From assembly GCF_963169125.1 (NCBI RefSeq), contig NC_084798.1, positions 169,599,980 to 169,663,979 on the forward strand: a DNA stretch of 64,000 nt, read 5' to 3'. This document shows, in pieces, positions 21,458 through 33,425 of the stretch; position 1 is the stretch's first letter, and the number at the start of each line of letters is the position of its first letter. Made by a program: the position numbers and the translations under genes. Below the pieces are notes generated by a model. It worked only from the letters and a program-made list of their open reading frames with translations, was not told the origin of the DNA and did not search any database. This DNA is from Humulus lupulus (Eukaryota; Streptophyta; Magnoliopsida; Rosales; Cannabaceae).

Positions 21458-23830
21458 TTAATGCTGCTCCGGGACAAATTCCACTCCATTATGAGCCTTC
21501 AACTCATTGACATTTCTCTTCTGGGCACCTCTGCTCGTGCCGGCCAAATGGGGGCCTCCGGAGATTGTGGATATCTTTCCTCCTATTACAGGAGGAGGGG
21601 TATCCTGACATATCCGGGGCCCAGGTTGACTAGTAGGAACCCAGTTCCACGCATACTGAGCCAAAGGTCCGGCTCTGATGAGTATCTCGATCTCATCCTT
21701 CAAATGCCTACAATCGTCAGTGATGTGGCCAATGTCGTTGGGGAATCGACAGGAAGGGTCCCTCTTAGCCTTCTGGTGTTTCAAAGGCTCCGACTTTTTC
21801 CAGGAGAGGTGGGCAGAGTTTGCTAGGAAAATGTGTTCTCGAGTGTTTGTGAGCTCGATATAGGTCGCGTAGACTGGCTTAAACTTTTCCACGGGCTTAT
21901 TCTTCTTAGGACCGTGCTGGCTGCCCTCGCCGCTCCCTTTTCTCTTACCTCCACTCCCTTGGTTATTCTGTGTAACGGTTTGAGTTGTTTTTACGACATC
22001 CGTTTCCACTCCAACGGGCTGATCAAGGGTTTGGCTGGTTCCTGCGACCGATGCTCGTGCCTCCTCCAGGTTTATCCATTCCTGGGCCTTGTTCAAGAAT
22101 TCATCCACGGTGCTGACACCTCTTCTCTGTATCTCTTTCCATAGCCCACCTCCAACGAGGATTCCAGTCCTCAAGGCCATAAGCTTGGAACTATCGTTCG
22201 CGTCCCTGGCTTGAGCCGCGACGTTTGCAAACTTGCTCAGGTAAGCTTTCAAAGGCTCCTCGGGCTGTTGCTTTATCGTTCTTCAGGGTGTCAGCTTTGA
22301 GGTGGGTAGCTTGAGAAGCTCGAAATGCCCTCTTGAAGTCGGCAGAAAAATTCTTCCACGAGCTGATGGAATGCTTTTTACACTGCTTAAACCACTGCCT
22401 AGCTGGTCCGACCAAGGTGGAAGGGAATATCAAACACCTCAGCTCGGGGCCGATATTATGGGCCATCATCAGGGTATTGAACATACCCAAATGATCCGAC
22501 GGGTCTCCGTCTCCATCGAATTTAGACAGGTGGGGCATCCGGAAACTCGGCGGGTATGTTGTGGCTGCTATGTTGGAGGAAAAAAGCTCGAGTTCATCCC
22601 CCGAGTCATACTCGTCCTTCTCCTTTTCTGACAAGAGCTTATTCATTAGCTCCTCCATCTGAGCTAAACGTTCTAGGGTCTGGTCCTTAATCCCTTGGTT
22701 GTTCTAGGGTTGTTCAACAACTCCAGTTCCATTGTACGTGTTAGGCAGGTTATTGTCCCTCCAAGCTTGAGCTTGGTTAGGTGGGACATTCCCACTGTCA
22801 CATACTTCGGAATGACCACCCTCTTGGCAAGCATGACTTCCATTTCTGGCCGGATTCCCCCTCTACGAGTTGAGGCGATCTCGAAGGTCGGCCCTCGAGG
22901 TGGCCCGAGGGCTTTGCGCCAAACTTAAGCGATTACGCAGGTCTCCACCGGATCTGCCACTTCGGTGGCTCTCGATCCAGTAGCTCCCGTTGGAAAAGCT
23001 TGGAGCCTGCTGCTGGGGGTGAGGATCCGAGACCTCCCCGCGTGCTCGGTTGCGATGGGAAGGATTAAGGGGAGGAGGATTTCTTCTGCTGCTCCCGTGC
23101 GTCGGAATGTCTCGAACTGGATGGGTAGGAGACAGATATCTTATCAGCGACGGGGGATGCCTAACTGGCAAAGCAATCCTAGTCCCATCCGGGCGGATCA
23201 AATTAGCTCGCGGCCGCTCTACTCTACCATCTTCAATATCCTGTGCCTGGCAATCTGGCCGCAGCACGGGAGGGCTGGCCGGAGCAGGCTGTCTACGCGA
23301 GCCTTCCTCGAATCTCCTCCGCAAGCTGCCACGAGCCCTTTTGAGCGCGTTCGACGGTGGGATCAAGCTAGGAGTCGAGGTTCAGACTGATCTACTGAAT
23401 TGCTGATTGGTCCTGGGAAACTCCTCAAACATAGTTTCCTGGTTATGGTGTGACATAGGTGCAGAACTTGGGGTTGAGGTTCTGACTGATTGACTGGGTC
23501 TGGGCCGATTATCCCTACGGGACTTGTGAGTCCCACTTTGCCTCTTTCCGACATTAACATCGGTTGCAAGAGGGGTTGCCGGGCCAAGACTTCTTCGATT
23601 TGCTTACTTGCTCTGGATAGCTGACTCCTCAACTGTATGTTCTCCATCTCTATCACTGTCAGGAAACCCGGGTTCGGATTTGGCGGCCGGGGCGCCGAAC
23701 TCCCGGTGTCGTCTTGGCCCATCGGCTGCTGGACCTCGGGGTTTGGTTCGTCGGATATGGCGGCATGGTGGGCCTCCTGCCCATCATGTTGATCCGCCTC
23801 GTTACCATGCCTCGAACGAGTAACCACCAT
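21458..23830 (-). pseudogene. Element B gag
   Basis: Start ATG at 23828-23830 (MVVTRSRHGNEADQ), 34 bp inside the primer-binding site, related to element F gag (MVLTRSMHGNE). It then has a low-complexity Pro/Arg/Ser region, the capsid-like domain (PHLSKFDGDGDPSDHLGMFN, RQWFKQCKKHSISSWKNF, 22191-22658), and KAYLSKFANVAAQARD through the zinc-knuckle-like CRFPNDIGHITDDCRHLKDE (21458-22252). Several frame changes (about 23365, 22860, 22650, 22250) break it into four blocks. Confidence 0.82.
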
Positions 23831-23863
23831 GATTGGGTTTTTGTGATAGCACCAATCTAAATC

Positions 23864-23881
23864 TTCTCAATGAAATCACCA
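23864..23881 (-). other. Element B primer-binding site
   Basis: Minus-strand TGGTGATTTCATTGAGAA, three bases inside the 5' LTR. It differs from the A/E/F site at two positions. Confidence 0.75.
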
Positions 23882-23884
23882 AAC

Positions 23885-24657
23885 TGTTGATGCGGTTCTT
23901 CGCCAACAGGTAATTATACGAATAAATAGGATGGATTAGTGCTGATTGATGAACCGTAATATGAAAATAATTATATTATGGATTTGAGAAACTAATAGCA
24001 TGGGAAGATGGTCACTCCTTTCTTTTTAGGTGGTTCGAATGTTAAAATCCCTCTAGTCCACCAGTCGATATTATTGATATCTCTTGACTATTTCTTACAG
24101 AGTGTTTCTTTACAAAAATATGCCAACCCCTTGCACCACCCAGGGTCTTGGTATTTATAGGAATAAGATATCTGGGTTGGCAATGGGGTCATCCCGTGAT
24201 CTCTTTATCCTTCACGCCATCTATCTGACACTGATGATTAATTCCTAAACCTTACAGGGAAGTGAGGTCTAATCAACAGGTAAGGATGGGTACTGGGCCA
24301 CCTGGCCCAAATCAGAGACAGGATGTCCGAATGCGCACGTTTATACTACGCATTCAAGAAATCAGGAATAAAACAGACATGTGATGTCTGATATATGCAC
24401 GTTTATATTGCGTGGTTGACTTTACAAGGATTCAGGTATCAGATCTCTGTCGCAGCACAAGCTTAATGTGCGCGCTAGCTCGTGACACTCATACTGCTGA
24501 CACGATGCCTTCGAGTAGCAGTTAACTCTCTAATCAGCTCGGGCTGGACAGATGGATGCCCGTAACAAAACAGCTCCGAGTGGATGATTTACACGTGGCA
24601 GATCGAATTATGCCATTTTCTAGCTCGCCAATAGTGCGCGGATATTTAGGGCGTACA
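23885..24657 (-). mobile_element. Element B 5' LTR (right)
   Basis: 773 bp, same ends as 14183-14955. It retains a CACGTG G-box in the U3 part (near 24593) that is mutated in the left LTR. The flanking duplication GTACC follows at 24658-24662. Confidence 0.95.
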
Positions 24658-24936
24658 GTACCCTAAAATCAAATTTAATTGATAAAATTTTACAAATTTA
24701 ATCAAACTGCTCTCAACTATAAGAATTCCAAATTCAAATTTATTTACTTAATTACGCATAATTGATATATGTTTGATCATATTGATAAAATTTTATTTAT
24801 TAAATCTGAGTCCAGAGTACCAAGTATGTATGATTTTAAAATATATAATACCATATGGGCATTATTGAAAAAAGATGGTATCAAAACGATACTTTACAAA
24901 GACACAGGGTACCAAATTAGTAAATTTCCTATAAAT
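24658..24936. repeat. Right part of MITE-like repeat interrupted by element B
   Basis: Starts with target duplication GTACC. The segment from about 24810 (GAGTACCAAGTATG, GGTATCAAAACGATACTTTA, GGGTACCAAATTAGTAAATT) is inverted relative to 14096-14182. This fits a short terminal-inverted-repeat element that element B landed in. Confidence 0.55.
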
Positions 24937-25532
24937 AAATGTTGTATTAATTTTTTCTTTCATATTCTTTCCTGACTAATTAAAGAATTATATGTAAATA
25001 TATTTATCTAAATTTACACTTATTATATATAATTTTAAACAGTAAAATCGTATTTCTAAACTCACTTTTCTCACAATTTTTTTAGTATGACACAATACAA
25101 AAAAGAAGGGCTCTAACTGACAACGCGTTTGCCGACATCAATAAAAGCCTTTTCAGAGAGATGAGAATGGTTCGCACTAACCAATTTTTTTTATTCACTC
25201 TATCAACGACAATAAGGGTTTTACTAACAACATTTGTCGATAGAACTTCCCTGCCACCGGTTGCCTTTTGCCGCCGCTAAAGCTCTGCCCCATCTTCTCA
25301 TCTTCTTCCTCTCTCTGGTCTATATATATATATTTTACTAGATACAAACAACGTGCAATACACATTTGTTTAGTTTTATTTATAGAATATATTAATTATT
25401 TTTATTAAATCTATATCATCATCATATAAATTTCAAATAAATAAAAAATATTATATATATAAAAGAATGACATAAACATATTAAATGAAAAATTAAAGAA
25501 AAACATTATTTATGATTTTTTTAATATATATA
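24937..25532. other. AT-rich intergenic DNA before element C
   Basis: No coding frame recognised. A slightly GC-richer block (about 25110-25310) matches nothing I know. Ends in (TA)n next to the element C LTR. Confidence 0.55.
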
Positions 25533-26579
25533 TGTTTACCCAGTTTTTCAGAAACTATAAATATATTGAGAAATAAGGGTTGGAAAGAAAGGCTAAGAAA
25601 TGAATAAGATCACAGTTTTTACGTGGTTGGGGTGTTAATGAGTCTTAGTCCACGAGTCACTAGTATTAGGCTTTAGAGAGTTTGACAATGGAGATTTTCT
25701 GAAAGTTCAACAACGTTTTTTCATACAAGAGAAAATCGGGGATCCTCGCTGCAGTGCACGAATGACCCTATTTATAAGGCAGTCATGTGATTTAGGTCGG
25801 ACTAATCCAGGCCCAATAAGGATATAATCATAAGTGCTCTCTAACGTTGCTATAATATGTGAGTGCAATGTGATTACAAGTTATTAATCATGGCCTATTG
25901 GACCGGCTTGAGTGTAGTAGAGCCTCACAACTGCCATTTGTACGTTGGCACAGACTGATCCACGTGGGCTACCAAGGGGATCCTAGGGACAGGATTTGTT
26001 AGAGTAGTGACAATACCATTTCCTAGGAATATTGTACGTTTCATGCATACTCCATTCTGCAAGTTAGTTAGGGAGACCAACTGCCGAATTTCTCAGGGAC
26101 ACGTCAGCTGTAGGAAGGACTGGGCTTGTTATACCCAAATATGTGGTCTGGGTTCATTTATTGATGTCTAGGTTCATTTACCAAGACTGGTTTCATTTAC
26201 CAAGGCGGGCATCAGAATAAGATAATAGATCGAAGGACATTCTGATGGCGAGTTAGAGCATTGGTGATGGACCTGGAGACTTCACCTGGATCCCACTCGA
26301 TGGGTTCTATCTCCTAGAATGGATTGTCGGCCACCATAATCTAAATCCCAGAGGATAGAGATTGGGTGTGCCTGGGAAGGTGGTTCAGGCATGCATCTCA
26401 ATTCCGGTCCCTTTACTATGCTCTTGCTACTCGCTAGTTATTGGGCTCAACATGGTTCGGGCCGAAAGGGTTTGGTTGTTCATCGTTCCCTAGGGCCTGG
26501 TTGGGCACGGGCCTCTTCTGAGAGCCTATGAAACCCGTTTGTCTGTGTCACGTGTCCAAGATGGAAAATATGGATAACA
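25533..26579 (-). mobile_element. Element C 3' LTR
   Basis: 1047 bp, plus-strand ends TGTTTACCCAG...ATGGATAACA, terminal sequence shared with element E (TGTTGACCCAG...TGGATAACA). Minus-strand TATA box 25769-25776, leader hairpin 25622-25654, G-box CACGTG at 26549-26554. On the right comes TTTACCCCTAAG, the complement of a polypurine tract. Single LTR only, so ends rest on homology. Confidence 0.78.
25622..25654 (-). promoter_or_regulatory. LTR leader hairpin (element C)
   Basis: CGTGG (25622-25626) pairs with CCACG (25650-25654), same outer C-G pair as element A. Confidence 0.55.
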
Positions 26580-27130
26580 TTTACCCCTAAGTCTTCGTTT
26601 GTGTTCGCATGGTGGAGATTTGCCTTCTTTATTCCGGATCGATCACCTATTTCCCGATTCATTTACCAAGACCTGGGTTCATTTACCTAAGTCTAGGTTC
26701 ATTTACCTGAGGGCCAACCGGTTAATCTTTAACCTTTCAAATTCCCACTGTCATCGACATATGTCTCCAGATAATTGGTATGTCTATGCCATTCATGCCT
26801 AAATAATCTGGGGAAAATCCTTTGATGTCCTAGGTCACTGATAGATGTCAGTGCATTTCCCAAAGCGTACCATCCATACGAAAATGTGCTTTGAGCACTC
26901 GAGTGGGCTGTTTAATGCTTCTGCATTATCCAGAGCCGTTGTATGGGGATTGTCTTGGGATTTTCAACATGGACTGTTGGATGAGGGAGGCGCGGATCAT
27001 GGATTGACGAATCCATGATTTAGCACTTGATTGGGCTAGTTAATGCCTTTGCGCCATCCAGAACCATCAAATGAGAATTTTCTTGGGATTTTCACTTTGG
27101 ACTGTTGGATTGAACATGGGCTTTTCTTCC

Positions 27131-30100
27131 TATAAATACCTCAGTAGGCTCCCTTCCACACTTTTACTGATTCCAAATTCTAAAACCAGAGATAAGAGAG
27201 CAAACACTATGAATGTCCAAAATTGCAGACGAGCTTTTCCGATGGCTGTTGTGTTTTCGAGCCCACCTCTTTCTGGCGAAGCCCTATTTCATTTGTCAAG
27301 AAGATAACTCTGTCCCAGCCGACTTGTCTGAGAACATCGATGAATTGGTGTGTCACCTCCTCAAGTTTAAGGCTAAATTTCTGCCGGCGTTATCGCCCGT
27401 ATACCAACAAATCCCAGATCCAAGTTTTCTCAGTATGTTTTCTGGTCATTTCCTTATCTTCTTTCATCATTTTTATTGCCATGTTGTTTCCGCGACCATG
27501 TAGCCGTTAGGTCCATGACCACCGTGTAAGGTGGTTTTAGGTAGTGGTAGTGATGAATAATAGGGAACTATTTAGCTGATACTCCATTCTGTAGATAGCT
27601 TGATTGATGGAGCGGGCTAGATTACTCTGAATCATTGAACTCGGACGCCTCAAAATCGTCCAGGTGAATTATTTTCCTTTTACAATAATTTTCAGCCTTT
27701 ATTTCCCGACTCATGCTCCTGAGACCTTAAATGTTCCTGAATCTGTGTCCAGAAGGGACCTCTCCAAGCAGTTTTAGGAGAATCAATGTACCTTAACCAA
27801 CTTTTTGGTTTTGGTGCTGACTATTTGGTTCTTGCTTTTCTTGTCATTTTCAGGTCTTTGATCATGGGTCGTGGCGTCACCCTCTACGCGAAATATATAG
27901 TGAATGTGGGCCCCGTCGTCTTGGAGGGGCACAAGCTTCCCACTGGTAACACGTGAGAAATGGACACGGAAGTCAACAAGTTCCAGAACTACCGGATGTT
28001 GAACGAGCTGGAAAAATCCTTTGGGATAGATTCGACTCCATGGCTTTTCTTCAACAGGCTAGCCCGGATGGAAGAGAGGCCCATACTAGAGTGGGCGTGT
28101 TCAGGGCCTGGAGCACAGGACACATCAGTGTGGGAGCCATCCTCCCGCTTCATGATTATTTCAGGCGATTCCTCAAGTTCGTGGGGTTCGCGTCATTCCA
28201 GCTCATACCCCAGGCATACAAGTTGTTGGCGGGGTGGCGTATATTTTGCACTTGGAAGGAGATCCCGGAGCCCACCCCCGCGGAGGTACTGTACTACTAC
28301 CAGTTGAAGCCACAACTGAACTCCAAGGATAAAACAAGGGATGTGTTTTATCGGTTGAAGAGCTGTGGTGTCAGTCCGACTCCATACAACTCTTGGAAAC
28401 ATCCCCCAGATGTCAGACACTATTGGTTTATGACATTCGGATTCCTCCTGGAGAAGAACCCCACTCCGGTGCTGGACTTTCAGCGCGTGGGTAAGTTATC
28501 CTTCCTCATTCTTCATCTTGTCCTTTATTTCATTTTTTGGATACTCACGTTCCTGTGAACAGGTCCGTACGCTCAAACCCGGCTAACCAAGTTTATCTTG
28601 GACTGAAAGAAGGTATATGCCACCTCTAGTGTCGAAGATCTGGATGTGGGGAGGTTCATCACCACGGAGAATCTTCGACTAACCAGACTGATTGTCGCCC
28701 ATCAGTCAATAGATGCCCCCAATCTCTGGGGTTTGCAGTGCGAGAGATACCCTGCCTTGAGGGAAGAACTTTCCCTCATTCATATTGAGTTGGTGGAGGC
28801 CGCGGTCAAGGCGGACGCAAAAAGGTTGAAGAGGGAGCATGCGCCCTTTACGAAGCGGGCCGAGTCCGAGGAGTTGGATGCCTTGCTTAAGGGGAAGCAG
28901 CCCAACACTGGAGCTCCTGGGGCCAGCATCTCGTGGCAAGGTAAAACGCCTCCAATTTTAACTTATGCCCCTCATACTAAGGGCTTTATTAGGAATAGGC
29001 AAAGGTACCGAGATTATTTGACTGGGACTGTTAGCAATGTGGGGCTTCCTTGCCCCATCGTCGTGGATACGCTGACCCTCATGCATTCATCTTGGTTCCT
29101 TCAATATGGTACTTTTTTGGACCCAGATGACATGGGGGATCAATTTCATGCTTTTGTCCTAGGAGAGTTAAGTCAGGCTCATTTCGTAGATAAGGATCTG
29201 TCCCGGAGGACTTAGACTTGCATGTTTCCTTTGTATTTGTCTGTCATTCTCATTTCGTTATGTTACTAATCCATTTTTTATTCCTATCTCAGGTGAACTG
29301 AACATGTATAATCTCGTAGCCAAGATGAAGGAGATGATTGAGGCCAGGGCTATTGCGGCCAAGGCATCAACAAAGAAGGTCGAAAAGGGCCTGGCCAAGA
29401 AGAAGATCATTGATATGATACTCGGGGACTCAGAACTGGCCCCGGGGGCTTCCAAGGAAGTTCAAGCTACCGCCTCGGCCCCTGTGGCGCCTGTTGAGCA
29501 GCATATATCCCATCCTACTCCTCTCCAAATCATGAACTTGGAGCATGAACCTTCAGAAGGAGATGGGACAAGTAAAAGGAAGGCGGACTCTGCTTCCATA
29601 GTGTCCGCAGAGTGAGCCAAGAAGGCCAGGACAAAAAAGGACCTAACTGTGGCTGAGGAGCATTCCTCTGGTGGCAGTCTTATCATTACGACAAAGCTTC
29701 CGAGGCTCCCGAGCTTCCAATCAACCCGGCACTTCCTGTGGAAGGGGAGCCGATCGTCCTTGAGGAGAGGATGAAAATGGTATCTCGGGCCTGGGACGAG
29801 GGGCGCAACAAATGGGACAAGGTAGCTCTGGCCCTGATCATTCACCACAAAGTGGAGTTTACCGAATGTCCAGAGTCCTTTAATGCCCCCCTAGGTTAGG
29901 GCAAGATTTTGCCCCGTTTGCTGCAGACTTGCTTGCCCAAGTGGGGACGTCCATGCCCACTCTTCAGCTCAAACGCTACACCACATTGGCTAACAATGAT
30001 GCCCTCTTCATCTCCCAGGCCATCCATCATCAGGCCACGATGATAAGCCACTTGTTCGTCTCGTTTCTTTACTGTCATTTTCTTTTTGTGTTGTTTCTAA

Positions 30101-30734
30101 CTCTGTTTTGTTCCAAGATGCCTTGTTGGCTCATAGAAATGCGGACCTGGTGGCCAAGATGGCCATGAAGCTGGAGACGGCTCAAATGGAGCTAAAGGGG
30201 GCCATCAACCAAAGAGAAACTACCAAGGAAGCCCTTGCCAAGGAGACTGCTTGGGTCCAAGCTCAGCATGAGGAAGTTTTGTCTAGGAAGGACGCTGACC
30301 ACAAGAAAGTGGTGGACACCCCAGAGGCGGAACTATCCCATACTTGTGGCTTGGAGGCTTCGACCAAGGCACTCTTGGAGGCGGCCAAGGCCCAACTTCG
30401 TCAAGAGTGGGAGAAGGTGGAATCTCTCGGGGCCCAAATCTAGGCTTTGGAGGCCCAGACCCATTCAAAGTCGAAATAGAGCGAGGAGGCCCGCAAGGAG
30501 AAGGAGCAGGCTGACAAGTTGTTGGCGAACATTTTTGATGAAGCCATTTATATGGCTTGGCTCCAGGACAAGAATATGAATCTCCTCCTCTATCCTGATC
30601 CAGCTGCAAAAGGGCCGAGTTTGAGGCCAATGAGAAAGAGGACGCAGAGCTTCTTGCTGGGGACCAACAGGATGAAAACGCTCCTGATGTCTCGGATCAG
30701 GACGAAGCCCAGGCTGGAGCCTTTGTACTTTTAA
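27131..30734 (+). pseudogene. Element C antisense gene: gypsy-type transposon-family protein with coiled coil
   Basis: The TATA box TATAAATA (27131-27138) is followed by a leader and a short first coding block (27213-27432, KIADELFRWLL). The conserved domain (27953-28490) has GAILPLHDYFRRFLKFVGFA and SFQLIPQAYKLLAGWRIF. A phase-1 GT-AG intron (28491-28562) follows it; the next exon opens G-P-Y, as element E opens G-P-W. A second phase-1 intron (28941-29292) precedes ELNMYNLVAKMKEM. The coiled coil (30108-30540) contains ALLAHRNADLVAKMAMKLET and ends in IFDEAIYMAWLQDKNMNLLL, the aromatic motif shared with B and E. Stops and frame changes (near 27951, 28606, 29615, 30441) make it a pseudogene. 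The last intron's ends are unclear. Confidence 0.72.
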
Positions 30735-30934
30735 TTGGAGCTTCCTCTCTCATTTTCTTTTTTTGTAAACATATTTTTTATGGGTGTAGATGCGCTTAAG
30801 ACAATTTCTTATCTTACTATATTGTTATTATATTGGCTTTTGTCTTTGCACAATGATTCCCGCTTTATATTCATTTATTTTTCTTAAAAATTCACTAAGT
30901 GTTTTACTAGCATGCATGAATTTTTGTGTGGAAT

Positions 30935-31365
30935 CTTGGTTCCAATGGCCAAGACCATCATGGAAAAATTGTATGAGGTAATTAACATCTTCTGAAACCA
31001 ATGTTCAGGTCTCAATGGCCTAGATCGTTTTAAACTTACCAAATATAACTTAACTAATCTATCCGGACTCTATGGTTCAGGTTCCAATGGCCTAGACCGT
31101 TATGGATTTCTTAGATATGAATTAATTAATTAACTTATCCCAAACCTGAGGCTCAGATTCCAAAGGTCTGGATCATTAAGGAATTACCAAATGTTATCTG
31201 TTTAATTTGACCTGAATATGATGTTCAGGTTCCAACGGTCTGGACTGTTTAAAAAAATAACTTTAGTCAATTTAAACCTAAGATTCAAGTTCAACCGATC
31301 CTGGATCGTTATAGGAAAACAATAAATAAAGGTTTAGACTATTCTGGATCGTGTTCGGTCTGGAC
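30935..31365. repeat. Degenerate tandem repeats, about 70-75 bp x 6-7
   Basis: The motif GGTTCCAATGGCCTAGACCG recurs with changes at about 30940, 31004, 31075, 31150, 31222, 31284 and 31345. Spacers are AT-rich (TTACCAAATAT...AACTTA). The sequence is unrelated to the array in element B but sits at the same place, between the antisense gene and the hairpin. Confidence 0.75.
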
Positions 31366-31526
31366 CAATCTTTTGGGAGTTCAATTTTGAATTCCCCAAA
31401 CCATACGAATCCTGATTTGGACTGGGCTTTGTGCCTTGCATCCTTTTTATACGAATCCTGATCAGGACTAGGCTTTGGGCCTTGCATTCTCTTTTGTTTT
31501 TAATCCTGGACTGTATAGATGGTGCT

Positions 31527-31565
31527 ACCCCCAAGTGACCAAAGAGTGTAGTCTTAGGTCACTTG
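31527..31565 (-). other. Internal hairpin with polypurine-like tract (element C)
   Basis: CAAGTGACCAAAGA (31532-31545) pairs with TCTTAGGTCACTTG (31552-31565), 13 of 14. In element sense it is followed by CACTTGGGGGTAGC. It lies 158 bp beyond the pol stop. Confidence 0.7.
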
Positions 31566-31723
31566 TTCGTGTAAAAATTAAAGACGGTTACAAATTTTTT
31601 CTTTCCTTATAACATTCCTCATGGTGTTTTGTTCACACCATTTTCGTTAAATAAGAAATGGCCCTGGGGCTTACATTATTTGAAAGTAAAACTGTTAAAA
31701 AACACAAGGCTAAATCCTCCTGA

Positions 31724-32790
31724 CTATTGATAGTACCGGCATAGGTGTTCAGTGTTCCAGGCCCTTGGGACCTCTTTTCCGTCTAGTTGCTTTAGGCGAT
31801 ATGTTCCCGGACATACTTCATTGTGAATCTCATATGGTCCTTCCCAATTAGGTCCTAGAACCCCCACTCCCAGATCTTGAGATACAGGGAAGACTCTTCT
31901 CAGGACTAGATTGCCGGTTCCGAACCTTCGGCTCTTAACTTTCAAATTAAAATGCTTTGCGATCTTTCCCTGATACATCTTCAGCTGCTCTTGTGATTCT
32001 TCCCAGATCTCTTTGATGAGATCAAGGGATTCTTGGAGTAAGGTGTGATTCTAGATGGGATCGTACGTATCTCATCTGTGGGACGAGACTGTGGTTTTTA
32101 CTGGGATGATTGCTTCACATCCGTAAACCATCAAGTAGGGAGTATGTCCAGTCGAAGTTCTTTTCGTGGTCCGGTAAGCCCATAGGATGCGGGGCAACTC
32201 TTACTGCCACTTTCTCTTGCAAGCTTGTAGCTTTTTCTTTAGTGTCCCCTTCAAAATCTTGTTCACGGCCTCTATTTGCCCGTTTTCTTGAGGCCTTGCG
32301 ACTGCGGAGAAGCTTTTGATGATTCCATGTCTTTCACAGAAGTCGGTGAAGTGGAAGCTATCGAATTTCTTCCCGTTTTCGGGCATGATTTTATTGAGGG
32401 AGATCGTATCGGCGTACAATATTGTTGATGATGAAGTACAGAGCCTTTTTGGAGCTAATGGTGCTCATTGGTTGCACTTCGACCCACTTGGTGTAATAGT
32501 CAATGGCTACAATGGCATATTTTACTTCGCCCTTCCCAGTTGGGAGGGATCCTACCAAATTAATTCCCAAAACTGCAAAAGGCCAGGGACTGATCATCAG
32601 GGTTATCTCCGTGGGAGGAGCATGCGGGATCTTCGCATACCTTTGGCACTGTTTGCACTTACGAGCGTAATCTACACAGTCCTTCATCATGTGATCTCCG
32701 CAAAAGCCTTCATGCACTTATTGCATGATTGCGCTCATTTCAGTCCCAGATACGCATTGAAAATAGGGCATGGACAACCCCCTGCGATAG
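31724..32790 (-). pseudogene. Element C integrase
   Basis: From right to left: the end of the HHCC zinc domain (CGDHMMKDCVDYARKCKQCQ), core start WPFAVLGINLVGSLPTGKGE (first acidic residue changed from D to N in GIN), ENGKKFDSFHFTDFCERHG, GQIEAVNKILKGTL with the catalytic Glu, and the C-terminal domain ending YYQ (31724-31978). Frame changes near 32400 and 32000. Integrase would join cDNA ends to host DNA. Loss of an active-site Asp and the frame breaks disable it. Confidence 0.8.
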
Positions 32791-32879
32791 CCGTCCATCA
32801 TGACATATCCGGGAGCCTGGTACTGAAGCTTCTTGGTGGTCCTGTCTGTGGGAAATTCCCTAATGGTTAGATATTGGAT

Positions 32880-33425
32880 GAGAGGCCCCATCCAAGATGT
32901 TGTGAATCAATGGCGTTGATGATTGTGGGGGCTTGAATACTGGGCGTGGGTAGATTTTCGATTGGGACTACTTCGGAGAATTATGCTTCGACATCCGTGG
33001 CCAATTTTTCCAGTGTGTCTGTAAACACATTCTGTTCCCTAGGGATCTGGTGGATGAAGTATCTTTTGAAATATTGGAGTAACTCCCAGGTTCACGTCAC
33101 GCAAGCAGCCATCTTCTCCCCCTTTGTTTGGTACCACCAATCGGGAATCATTGTGGACTTCGATGTTCTTGGCCCCCACTTCCCAACCTAAGCGTAATCT
33201 GGCCAACATGGCCTCATGTTCAGCCTCATTATTTGACGCTTCGAACTAGAAGCGTAGGGCACTTTGCAATTGGTGACCCTAGGGGGACATTAGAATGATT
33301 CTGGCCCCGATCCCATTCTCATTGGAGGCATCGTCAACAAAGATCTTCCAAAATGGCACTACAAGGTCAATAGGCTCTTCGTCCTCAGCAATCCCGATGC
33401 ATTCTGCGATGAAGTCGGCCAGAGC
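32880..33425 (-). pseudogene. Element C second RNase H (broken)
   Basis: The minus strand shows fragments IFVDDASNENGIGARIIL (near 33300-33350), SNNEAEHEAMLARLRLG (near 33200-33240) and NTVPREQ-like residues (near 33030). These are the Tat second RNase H interrupted by stops. The region matches 43900-44450 of element E. Confidence 0.68.

Larger units (their letters stand above)
14183..24657 (-). mobile_element. Element B: complete Tat-lineage Ty3/gypsy retrotransposon with antisense gene
   Basis: It is bounded by two 773-bp LTRs, TG...CA ends and a 5-bp target duplication GTACC (14178-14182 and 24658-24662). On the minus strand from right to left: primer-binding site, gag, protease, RT, then directly the integrase C-terminus, because both RNase H domains and most of integrase are deleted. 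Left of pol come a conserved hairpin, a seven-unit tandem array, a plus-strand antisense gene and the 3' LTR. LTRs differ at roughly 26 positions by eye (about 3.4 percent). The deletion makes it non-autonomous. Confidence 0.93.
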
